Assembly (NCBI GenBank): GCA_937911795.1
Contig: CALDPJ010000086.1
Coordinates: 1 to 6,929 of the forward strand
Length of the DNA stretch: 6,929 nt
From: an uncultured Flavobacteriales bacterium
GTDB lineage: Bacteria; Bacteroidota; Bacteroidia; Flavobacteriales_D; SKUL01
Direction of reading: 5' to 3'
The position numbers were made by a program, and so were the translations under genes. Numbering within the stretch: position 1 is the stretch's first letter; the number at the start of each line of letters is the position of its first letter. Under the pieces are notes generated by a model. It worked only from the letters and a program-made list of their open reading frames with translations, had not been told where the DNA came from and did no database searches. Below, piece by piece: positions 1-6,291 of this stretch.

Positions 1-303
1 TCGGTTAATACCGTCGATACGGCCGTTCCCCACGTAGAGACAGGGCATGCCCTGTCTCTACCAGATAAACCGAACAATCCATCCGAAAAACGTTATCGCA
101 ACCCCGGAAAAAATACCGTTTCATCCATTATCGGTGGATACAAATCGGCGGTATCGCGACACGCCAACCGTCTGGGAATCCCCATGGCATGGCAATCCCG
201 GTTTCACGACCATATCATCCGTGATGATGCCGAATACCAACGTATCAATGATTATATTGAATCCAATCCCAAAAATTGGGGTAGGGATAAATTCAGGTCG
301 TAG
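1..303 (+). CDS. REP-associated tyrosine transposase (RAYT, Y1/HUH family), C-terminal part; 5' end outside window
   Basis: Frame 1 is open from the first base to a TAG at 301-303, giving 100 residues with no start in the window. The C-terminal block is diagnostic: a 'GGYKSAVSRHANRLGIP' helix, then 'WQSRFHDHIIRDDAEYQRIN', then 'DYIESNPKNWGRDKFRS'. This matches the WQ..F..HIIR....Y..I..YI..NP..W tail of RAYT proteins, the domesticated relatives of IS200/IS605 transposases that act on single-stranded REP hairpins. The HUH metal-binding motif should lie further upstream, so catalytic competence cannot be judged here. Residues 12-20 (VETGHALSL) are encoded by a perfect DNA palindrome that falls in the variable linker just before the conserved helix. 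The stop lies 9 bp from the gcvP stop, and the two genes converge. A different + frame (47-322) is also open but shows no family motif and is a shadow. The family call is from recognised motifs and was not searched. Confidence 0.85.
   Translation, partial: SVNTVDTAVPHVETGHALSLPDKPNNPSEKRYRNPGKNTVSSIIGGYKSAVSRHANRLGIPMAWQSRFHDHIIRDDAEYQRINDYIESNPKNWGRDKFRS
34..61. repeat. Perfect 28-bp palindrome, REP-like, inside the transposase coding sequence
   Basis: The left arm GTAGAGACAGGGCA is followed directly by its exact reverse complement TGCCCTGTCTCTAC, with no spacer and no mismatch over 14 + 14 bases. The flanking bases (C at 33, C at 62) do not extend the pairing. Read in the transposase frame it encodes VETGHALSL, so it does not break the gene. 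From memory, closely similar GTAGAGAC...GTCTCTAC palindromes are dispersed in many copies in cyanobacterial and Bacteroidota genomes, and RAYT proteins recognise such hairpins. Only this one copy is visible in the window. It could fold as a hairpin in single-stranded DNA or in the mRNA. Confidence 0.85.
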
Positions 304-312
304 GTCCAACGG

Positions 313-3180
313 TTATGCGTAATCCTCCACCGGGATACAGCTACACATCAAATTCCTGTCGCCATAGGCGGAATCTACCCTTCTGACAGCAGGCCAGAAT
401 TTATTGCCCCGCACAAATTCCGCTGGATACACGGCCTTTTCTCTCGAATAGCCATGGTTCCAATCATCCGCCAAAGCCATGGTGGCCGTATGTGGGGCGT
501 TTTTCAACACGTTATCGGTTTTGTCTGCCGTGCCGTTTTCGATTTCCCGGATTTCTTCCCGAATGGAAATCATCGCATCGCAGAAGCGGTCTATTTCCGC
601 CTGGTTTTCTGATTCTGTAGGCTCGATCATCAAAGTACCGGCCACAGGGAAAGAAACGGTTGGCGCATGGAAGCCATAGTCCATCAACCTCTTGGCAATG
701 TCTTCCACTTCTACCCCGGCTGATTTGAACTCCCTGCAATCTACGATCATCTCATGCGCTGCCCGGCCTTGTGCACCGGTATAAAGGATGGGGAAATGCT
801 CCTCCAGCCTTGCCTTCATATAGTTGGCATTTAAGATGGCGATCTTAGTGGCATTGGTCAGACCCGCTTCGCCCATCATGGCGATATAGGCATAAGAAAT
901 CGTCAGGATACTGGCACTGCCAAAAGGCGCGGAAGAGATCGAGCTGATCGCCTGCTGTCCGCCGGTTTTCACCAAAGGATTGCCAGGCAGGAAGGGTACC
1001 AGATGCTCCGCTACGCAGATGGGGCCCATACCCGGCCCGCCACCGCCGTGGGGGATACAGAAGGTCTTATGGAGATTGAGGTGGCACACGTCCGCACCGA
1101 TATTTCCGGGACTGGTTAAGCCCACTTGGGCATTCATATTGGCGCCATCCATATACACCTGACCGCCGTTTTGGTGAATGATGTCGGTGATCTCGATAAT
1201 CGATTTTTCAAAAACTCCGTGTGTCGACGGGTAAGTAACCATCAATCCGGAAAGATTGTCGGCGTGTTTGCCGGCTTTCTCACGCAGATCTTCGATGTCA
1301 ATATTTCCGCGATCATCACACTTTACCACCACTACTTCCATACCCGCCATAACTGCGCTGGCCGGGTTGGTTCCATGAGCAGACGACGGAATCAGCATCC
1401 TATTTCTATGTCCTTCTCCTCGACTTTCATGGTAACTTCTGATGACCATCAAACCGGCGTATTCGCCCTGTGCACCCGAGTTGGGTTGAAACGACATGGC
1501 GTCGAAACCGGTAATTGTGCAGAGCATTTTACCGAGTTCTTCAATAATTTCCTGATACCCCTGTGCCTGGTATTGTGGGGCAAAGGGATGCATCTGTGCA
1601 AATTCAGGCCAGGTTATCGGCAATAATTCACTGGCTGCGTTGAGTTTCATGGTGCAGGATCCCAACGAAATCATAGAGTGCGTCAGCGACAGGTCTTTGT
1701 TCTCGAGTCGTTTCATATAGCGCATCATCTCTGTTTCGGAATGAAACAGGCTGAAGATTTCGTGCGTCATAAAATCACTTTTACGCACCAGGTCAGCAGG
1801 GATTTTTTGGGTTCCTTCTTCCGAAATGGCGGAAATTGACTCCTGACTCGAAACCCGTCGAAAAACATTGATCAACTGAATGAGTTCATCGTAGTTGGCC
1901 GATTCGTTCATGCTGATGCCTACGGAGCCATCCTCAAAATATCGTAGATTGATAGACTCGGATTCTGCGGCTTCTTTAATTGCACCGGCAGTAATACCTG
2001 ATTTCAGAGACAGCTTGAGGGTGTCAAAATAAAACTCATTCTCATTGGTGAATCCGAGCTTCCCGAGTTCCTGTTCCAGAATTACGGTTTTGGAGTGAAT
2101 CTCTTCAGCAATGGCTTTCAATCCGTCGGGGCCATGGTAGCAGGCATACATCGACGCCATTACCGCAAGAAGGGCCTGGGCAGTACAAATGTTGGAAGTG
2201 GCTTTTTCGCGTTTAATGTGTTGTTCGCGCGTTTGAAGCGCCATGCGTAATGCAAGTTTTCCGTGGCGGTCTTTGGAAACTCCGATGATTCTGCCCGGAA
2301 TATGGCGTTTGAAATCATCTTTGGTGGCGAAGAAAGCCGCATGAGGGCCGCCGTATCCCATTGGTACACCAAATCGCTGGCTGCTTCCGAAGGCGACATC
2401 CGCACCCCATTCTCCGGGAGGCGTAAGCAACGTCAGGCTCATCAAATCTGTTCCGACCGCTACTTTTATTTCGAGTGACTGAGCATTCTGAACAAATGAC
2501 CGGTAATCCTCTACAGTACCATGACCATTTGGATATTGTAAAACGGCTCCAAAAAAGGAATCGTCGAGTTGTGTGTTTTTCCAATCGCCAACTACAAGCT
2601 TAATTCCCAATGGAAGCGCACGGGTTTCGAGCACCGCAAGCGTCTGGGGAAATACCTTGTCATTTACAAAAAAGTTATTCTTTCCGGCCTTCACCGCATC
2701 CCGGCTACGGAGGTTATAGAACATAATCATTGCTTCGGCTGCAGCGGTAGCTTCATCCAAAAGCGACGCATTGGCAAGGGGCAAACCGGTGAGATCACTC
2801 ACCACGGTCTGAAAATTCAGCAGTGCTTCCAAACGACCCTGTGAAATTTCTGCCTGATAGGGTGTATAAGCCGTATACCAACCCGGATTTTCAAGAATGT
2901 TTCGTTGAACTACAGCAGGCACAACAGTAGGGTAGTAACCCATTCCGATATAGTTCCGGCAAACTTTGTTTTTGGCAGCTTTCTGACGCAGTAAATCCAG
3001 ATACTCCTGTTCTGTCAATCCTTCGTCCAACGACAGAGGTGAATTGAGTCGGATATTGTCTGGAATGGTTTCTCCAATCAACGCATCAATGCTGCTGGCT
3101 CCAACCTTTTGTAACATAGAATCCAGTTGCTGTGGCCGGGGACCCAGGTGCCGGCGCTCAAAATCTTTGTAGTTCGACAT
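313..3180 (-). CDS. gcvP: Glycine dehydrogenase (aminomethyl-transferring), P-protein of the glycine cleavage system
   Basis: The cytosolic PLP enzyme GcvP decarboxylates glycine and passes the aminomethyl group to the lipoyl arm of the H-protein. With the T- and L-proteins this yields CO2, NH3, NADH and 5,10-methylene-THF. The product is 955 residues, the usual length for the single-chain form, and begins MSNYKDFERRHLGPRP as the family does. The N-terminal half (about 10-440) carries NYIGMGYYPTVVP (76-88), ENPGWYTAYTPYQAEISQGR (97-116) and GYGGPHAAFFA (275-285). The C-terminal half carries SLGSCTMK (505-512), AHGTNPASA (601-609), MDGANMNAQVG (677-687) and HLNLHKTF (700-707). K705 is the PLP Schiff-base lysine, followed by the glycine-rich HGGGGPGMGP loop. 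The frame is intact to TAA. The ATG at 3180 fits the family N-terminus; no Shine-Dalgarno is seen. gcvT, gcvH and lpd are not adjacent, so it appears to be transcribed alone. No glycine-riboswitch-sized leader is present. Confidence 0.98.
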   Translation of the reverse strand: MSNYKDFERRHLGPRPQQLDSMLQKVGASSIDALIGETIPDNIRLNSPLSLDEGLTEQEYLDLLRQKAAKNKVCRNYIGMGYYPTVVPAVVQRNILENPGWYTAYTPYQAEISQGRLEALLNFQTVVSDLTGLPLANASLLDEATAAAEAMIMFYNLRSRDAVKAGKNNFFVNDKVFPQTLAVLETRALPLGIKLVVGDWKNTQLDDSFFGAVLQYPNGHGTVEDYRSFVQNAQSLEIKVAVGTDLMSLTLLTPPGEWGADVAFGSSQRFGVPMGYGGPHAAFFATKDDFKRHIPGRIIGVSKDRHGKLALRMALQTREQHIKREKATSNICTAQALLAVMASMYACYHGPDGLKAIAEEIHSKTVILEQELGKLGFTNENEFYFDTLKLSLKSGITAGAIKEAAESESINLRYFEDGSVGISMNESANYDELIQLINVFRRVSSQESISAISEEGTQKIPADLVRKSDFMTHEIFSLFHSETEMMRYMKRLENKDLSLTHSMISLGSCTMKLNAASELLPITWPEFAQMHPFAPQYQAQGYQEIIEELGKMLCTITGFDAMSFQPNSGAQGEYAGLMVIRSYHESRGEGHRNRMLIPSSAHGTNPASAVMAGMEVVVVKCDDRGNIDIEDLREKAGKHADNLSGLMVTYPSTHGVFEKSIIEITDIIHQNGGQVYMDGANMNAQVGLTSPGNIGADVCHLNLHKTFCIPHGGGGPGMGPICVAEHLVPFLPGNPLVKTGGQQAISSISSAPFGSASILTISYAYIAMMGEAGLTNATKIAILNANYMKARLEEHFPILYTGAQGRAAHEMIVDCREFKSAGVEVEDIAKRLMDYGFHAPTVSFPVAGTLMIEPTESENQAEIDRFCDAMISIREEIREIENGTADKTDNVLKNAPHTATMALADDWNHGYSREKAVYPAEFVRGNKFWPAVRRVDSAYGDRNLMCSCIPVEDYA

Positions 3181-3204
3181 AGAATTATTCGCTTAAATTT
3201 CCAG

Positions 3205-3212
3205 CAAAGATA
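3205..3212 (-). promoter_or_regulatory. Candidate gcvP promoter, Bacteroidota -7 element
   Basis: On the minus strand this reads TATCTTTG, an exact match to the Bacteroidota -7 consensus TAnnTTTG, 24 bp upstream of the gcvP ATG. This predicts a short leader of roughly 15-20 nt. A TTG that could serve as the -33 element lies 24 bp further upstream (complement of 3237-3239), longer than the usual 19-21 bp, so only the -7 part is well supported. The rest of the 107-bp divergent region (3181-3287) must also hold the promoter of the + strand gene. The nearest candidate there is CAATTTTG at 3237-3244, one mismatch from consensus and without a well-spaced -33. Confidence 0.4.
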
Positions 3213-3287
3213 ATTACTATTGCTTCGGTTATCATTCAATTTTGCAGGCATGGTTTTGTGCCTTTTCAATTGCTACTTTTACAACCT

Positions 3288-4058
3288 ATGAAAGTACTGC
3301 TGAAAGTTATTTCTATCCTGATCGTTCTGATCGGTTTCTCTGCTGAATCTGCTGCTCAATACACCTTCGAGATGATGAACGGCAGATTGCTCGACGTGTT
3401 CGATTACAATGATTCTGCTTTTGTGGATATCAAATTCAAGTTTGATAAAAACAGCATGAAAAACGAACGGATTCGGTTGTACAATGAAAACCTGCGGTTC
3501 GAACTGGCAGACGAAAAAGGTGATGAAATCAGCAGAGAGCAACTCGATCAACAGGTAAAGCAAAAATCAAAAACGCTTAAACCACCAAAGATTAAAGAAG
3601 GATTTGTAGATCGTGCAGAAATCTTTGCCATTCATGAACCCGATGGATCCAAAGAAATCCTTTACGAACATGCCGAAGAAATAGGAAATTATTATACCGT
3701 TCCGGAGATGCAGGAATTTATTTTGGGAGAACGTGATGCATTGCTGCGGTTTAAGGCTAAACGGGCATTCTGGGGAGGTGTGGCCTTCGGTGCGGTGGGT
3801 GGATTTGCCTGGCAGAACAGTCTTTTCGCACTTACCACACCGGTCATCTGGACGGGAATCACGGCTCTTCCAACCATCCGGATCAAAGACCGGTACATGA
3901 GCGATCCAACGCTTCGAACCGAACCATACAAAGCGGGTTTTGCGAAAACAGCCAGAACCAGAAACATGCTGCAGGGTTTAATGGGAAGTACGGTGGGTAC
4001 CGTCGCCGGATTATTGATTTACGCGGTGATAGCCAATAATTCTCCTCACATCAATTAA
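3288..4058 (+). CDS. Secreted or membrane-associated protein of unknown function, Bacteroidota type
   Basis: I do not recognise a named family. With the ATG at 3288 the product has 256 residues and begins with a clear Sec signal peptide: MKVLLK, a hydrophobic core VISILIVLIGFSA, then a SAAQ cleavage region near residue 23/24. An in-frame GTG at 3258 would add ten residues before that signal and is less likely. Residues 25-155 are mixed and charged, with a lysine-rich stretch (about 90-103), then a segment resembling domains of Bacteroidota exported proteins: EIFAIHEPDGSKEILYEHA (111-129) followed by VPEMQEFILGERDA (138-151). Two glycine-rich hydrophobic segments follow: FWGGVAFGAVGGFAWQNSLF (161-180, continuing to about 195) and LQGLMGSTVGTVAGLLIYAV (228-247). 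These are separated by EPYKAGFAKTAR (212-223), a linker type I associate with Bacteroidota envelope proteins. An envelope location is inferred. The next gene starts 3 bp downstream, which suggests co-transcription. Confidence 0.8.
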   Translation: MKVLLKVISILIVLIGFSAESAAQYTFEMMNGRLLDVFDYNDSAFVDIKFKFDKNSMKNERIRLYNENLRFELADEKGDEISREQLDQQVKQKSKTLKPPKIKEGFVDRAEIFAIHEPDGSKEILYEHAEEIGNYYTVPEMQEFILGERDALLRFKAKRAFWGGVAFGAVGGFAWQNSLFALTTPVIWTGITALPTIRIKDRYMSDPTLRTEPYKAGFAKTARTRNMLQGLMGSTVGTVAGLLIYAVIANNSPHIN

Positions 4059-4061
4059 GCT

Positions 4062-4919
4062 TTGACTTGGGTGAACCGGATCGCTACTGTCATTGTTTTC
4101 AGCAATGCCTGGATAGCTGCCGGTGCTGCCTTACTTACCGCACAAACATTTTTGGTTACAGGATTAGAAGTGAATCCGGAATTGGTTTTGTTTGTCTTTT
4201 GCGCTACCATCGCTACCTATAATTTTCAACGCCTCATTCGTCTCAGTGTATGGTCTGCAAGAATCAATTCTGAGCGGGTTCACTGGATCATCCGCAGCAG
4301 AATTGCATTGTTGTGGCTTATCGGAGTTGGATTAGCTGGAGCAGGATTTTTTGCTTTGCGATCATTGCAGGTGCAACATTTCTGGATTTTGGTTCCGCTC
4401 GGAGTCATCGCTGTATTGTATGCGCTTCCTTTCATGCCTTTTCAAAACAGATGGCTTGCGCTGCGTGATCTGCCAGTCACAAAAATTTTCTGGATCGCCG
4501 GCACCTGGGCGGTGGTAACAGCCATTCTGCCGCTGCTTGGTCATAAAAGCATTGATGTGGAATGGAGTCTTATAGCTATAGAACGATTTATTTTCATTCT
4601 GGCCATTACCATTCCCTTTGATACCCGCGACATGGATTATGACGATCCGTTTCAAAGAACCCTTCCGCAATTAATCGGTGTCCGAAGCTCTGCATGGCTG
4701 GCGTTGTTTTGTGTCCTGCTGTTTGCAGCTGTGGTCACTATCAATTATTGGGTGGGCGGGTATTCTTTTGAAACCGCCACAGCGCTATTATCCAGTGCAG
4801 TAGTTGCAGGAATTATCCTTATTTTTTCCTTCAGACGCCGCAAAGAGCCCTATTACAGTGGCCTGATTGACGGCTTGACGTTATTGCAACCAGTTATGGT
4901 GTTCCTTTGGTTGCACTGA
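4062..4919 (+). CDS. UbiA-like polytopic membrane protein (divergent prenyltransferase-fold family)
   Basis: This is a 285-residue integral membrane protein with nine hydrophobic segments, at about 7-32, 41-57, 81-100, 106-124, 141-160, 168-187, 211-232, 238-256 and 267-284. Nine is the helix count of UbiA-superfamily prenyltransferases. After helix 6 comes FDTRDMDYDD (186-195) then TLPQLIGVRSS (200-210), resembling the second Asp-rich motif (D..RD...D....TLP..lG) that binds Mg-diphosphate in UbiA enzymes. The loop LRDLPVTKIFWIAGTWAVVT (134-153) is also family-like. At the first motif, where NDxxD is expected, it has ATYNFQRL (51-58), so substrate and activity are uncertain. The TTG at 4062 gives MTWVNRI; a GTG at 4071 (MNRIATVIV) is equally plausible, and neither has a Shine-Dalgarno. 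It follows the secreted-protein gene by 3 bp, probably one operon. Its 3' end overlaps hemL by 26 bp. The fold assignment is inferred from motifs and topology. Confidence 0.75.
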   Translation: MTWVNRIATVIVFSNAWIAAGAALLTAQTFLVTGLEVNPELVLFVFCATIATYNFQRLIRLSVWSARINSERVHWIIRSRIALLWLIGVGLAGAGFFALRSLQVQHFWILVPLGVIAVLYALPFMPFQNRWLALRDLPVTKIFWIAGTWAVVTAILPLLGHKSIDVEWSLIAIERFIFILAITIPFDTRDMDYDDPFQRTLPQLIGVRSSAWLALFCVLLFAAVVTINYWVGGYSFETATALLSSAVVAGIILIFSFRRRKEPYYSGLIDGLTLLQPVMVFLWLH

Positions 4920-6204
4920 AAACTTCATCGAGGGCTTCGCAAAATTTGTCGGCCGCTTCTTCCAGCATTTTATCGGAATGGGCTGCGGAGATAAATCCTA
5001 CCTCATATCCGGAAGGTCCGAGGTAAACACCGCTTTCCAACAAAAGATGATGCAGTCTGCTGAACCATTCCATTTTTGTCCCGTCAATCTGAGTGGCTTT
5101 AGTGATGTGCTCATCTTCAGAAAACGCTAACCAGAAAATGGAAGCCTGATGAACCATCCGAACGGGATGGGATTTAGATTTGCAGTAAGAGTTGATTTTA
5201 TCGCAGAAAGCGACGGTTTTTTTCGCAAGCGTTTCATAAAAATCTGGTTGAAGACATTCGCGCAACTGAGCGATGCCTGCAGACATTGCCACCGGATTGC
5301 CCGATAACGTTCCGGCTTGATAAACCGGACCATCGGGAGCAATCAAGCCCATAATTTCATCACTCGCTCCATAGGCTCCAACGGGCAATCCTCCGCCGAT
5401 TATTTTTCCGAAAGTCATGATATCGGGCTGAATATCGTACAAACCGGCTGCGCCTTCAAAACCTACCCGAAACCCTGAGATCACTTCGTCAAAAATGAGG
5501 AGTATGTTGTGTTCCTTCGTCAGGTCACGCACATATTGCAGAAATTCCTTTCCCTGAATCAACAGCCCGTTGTTGGCGGGAATGGGTTCAATAATGATAC
5601 AGGCCAGATCATCGGCATATTTTTCAACCGCCGTTTTCAAAGCCTGCTTGTCATTCAACGGAACCACTATGGTGTCCTGCACCGTAGATTCCGGAATACC
5701 GGCCGAAGATGCGTTTCCCAGAGTCACAAGCCCGGAGCCAGCCTTTACGAGCAATGCATCTACATGTCCGTGGTAGCAACCCTCAAATTTGATGATCTTG
5801 TTTTTGCCGGTAAATCCGCGAGCCAGCCGCACAGCCGACATCACTGCTTCAGTCCCGCTGTTGACAAAACGAATTTTGCTGATAAAGCGGTGGTTGTCGA
5901 TGATCAGTTTGGCCAGTTCATTTTCAAGCTGGGTGGGTGCACCGAAAGAAGTTCCTTTTTCGAGCGTAGCTGTAATACTGGCTACCACCTTTTCAGGAGC
6001 ATGTCCCAGAATTAACGGGCCCCAGGAACCACAAAAATCAATATAACGATCTCCGTCGGCATCCCAGATATAGGCGCCCTGCCCGCGCTCAATAAAAAGG
6101 GGAGTACCGCTTACCGATTTAAATGCCCGTACCGGAGAATTAACTCCACCGGGAAAATATTTTTTTGCTTTCTCGAAAAGTGCTGTTGATTGGGTGCGTT
6201 TCAT
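4894..6204 (-). CDS. hemL: Glutamate-1-semialdehyde 2,1-aminomutase
   Basis: HemL converts glutamate-1-semialdehyde to 5-aminolevulinate in the cytosol, the last step of the C5 route to heme. Its presence implies ALA is made from glutamyl-tRNA rather than from glycine. The product is 436 residues, close to the usual 427-432. It is a class-III aminotransferase-fold PLP enzyme with FPGGVNSPVRAF (17-28), RFVNSGTEAVMSAVRLARG (112-130), KFEGCYHGHVD (139-149), EPIPANNG (206-213), FDEVISGFRVG (238-248, D239 pairing with the PLP nitrogen), FGKIIGGGLPVGAYG (265-279, K267 the Schiff-base lysine) and AGTLSGNP (297-304). The ATG at 6204 gives MKRTQSTALFEKAKKYFPGG, as in the family. The frame stays open to 6381, but that extension has no family match and would run into kynU. 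Its last codons overlap the convergent UbiA-like gene by 26 bp. It is divergent from kynU, with an 87-bp gap. Confidence 0.97.
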   Translation of the reverse strand: MKRTQSTALFEKAKKYFPGGVNSPVRAFKSVSGTPLFIERGQGAYIWDADGDRYIDFCGSWGPLILGHAPEKVVASITATLEKGTSFGAPTQLENELAKLIIDNHRFISKIRFVNSGTEAVMSAVRLARGFTGKNKIIKFEGCYHGHVDALLVKAGSGLVTLGNASSAGIPESTVQDTIVVPLNDKQALKTAVEKYADDLACIIIEPIPANNGLLIQGKEFLQYVRDLTKEHNILLIFDEVISGFRVGFEGAAGLYDIQPDIMTFGKIIGGGLPVGAYGASDEIMGLIAPDGPVYQAGTLSGNPVAMSAGIAQLRECLQPDFYETLAKKTVAFCDKINSYCKSKSHPVRMVHQASIFWLAFSEDEHITKATQIDGTKMEWFSRLHHLLLESGVYLGPSGYEVGFISAAHSDKMLEEAADKFCEALDEVFSATKGTP

Positions 6205-6253
6205 TTCTGTTGCTGTAAAAGTGTTCTTTTTCGAAAGAATGATTTTATTGTTT

Positions 6254-6283
6254 CTTTGTGCAAAGCTACTATTTGAATCAAAT
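6254..6283. promoter_or_regulatory. Two short inverted repeats between hemL and kynU, possible operator
   Basis: CTTTG-TG-CAAAG (6254-6265) and ATTTGA-A-TCAAAT (6271-6283) are exact inverted repeats six bases apart in the divergent promoter region. The first shares its right arm with the hemL -7 element, and the second covers the spacer upstream of it. The arrangement could be a regulator site controlling both genes. It could equally be chance in AT-rich DNA, or simply opposed promoter elements, since TTTG is itself the promoter core. No known operator consensus is recognised, and no transcription factor gene is adjacent. Confidence 0.25.
6261..6268 (-). promoter_or_regulatory. Candidate hemL promoter, Bacteroidota -7 element
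   Basis: On the minus strand this reads TAGCTTTG, an exact match to TAnnTTTG, 56 bp upstream of the hemL ATG. This predicts a leader of roughly 50 nt. No TTG or TTTG is found at the usual 19-21 bp further upstream; the nearest TTTG is only 10 bp away. On the opposite strand TACTATTTG (6267-6275) has one extra base relative to the consensus and could belong to kynU, in which case the two promoters overlap. Confidence 0.4.
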
Positions 6284-6291
6284 CCATTTTG

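Noticed and set aside
268..280. CCCAA-AAA-TTGGG hairpin near the transposase 3' end as a terminator
   Set aside because: It has only a 5-bp stem, lies inside coding sequence (NPKNW), and no T-run follows on either strand.
47..322. A 91-residue + strand reading frame overlapping the window start
   Set aside because: It lies in a different frame from the transposase, which is open from base 1 and carries clear family motifs. The 91-residue product has none and is a shadow.
1126..1626. Long + strand reading frame (166 codons) opposite gcvP, and a similar one at 5509-6015 opposite hemL
   Set aside because: Both lie wholly antisense to well-supported enzymes and show no recognisable motif or start context; they follow from the codon use of the real genes.
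961..2700. Base-composition drop within gcvP (hand count: 961-1140 about 59% GC; 2521-2580 and 2641-2700 together about 40%)
   Set aside because: The GC-rich part encodes the conserved Gly/Pro-rich PLP region (HGGGGPGMGP). The frame is continuous with the correct motif order, so recombination is not needed to explain it.
3258..3287. GTG start at 3258 for the secreted-protein gene
   Set aside because: It would put ten residues (MPFQLLLLQP) before a well-formed signal peptide that begins MKVLLK at the ATG at 3288.
3181..3287. Glycine riboswitch in front of gcvP
   Set aside because: The gap is 107 bp and shared with a divergent gene. The likely gcvP leader is under 30 nt, far too short for the aptamer.
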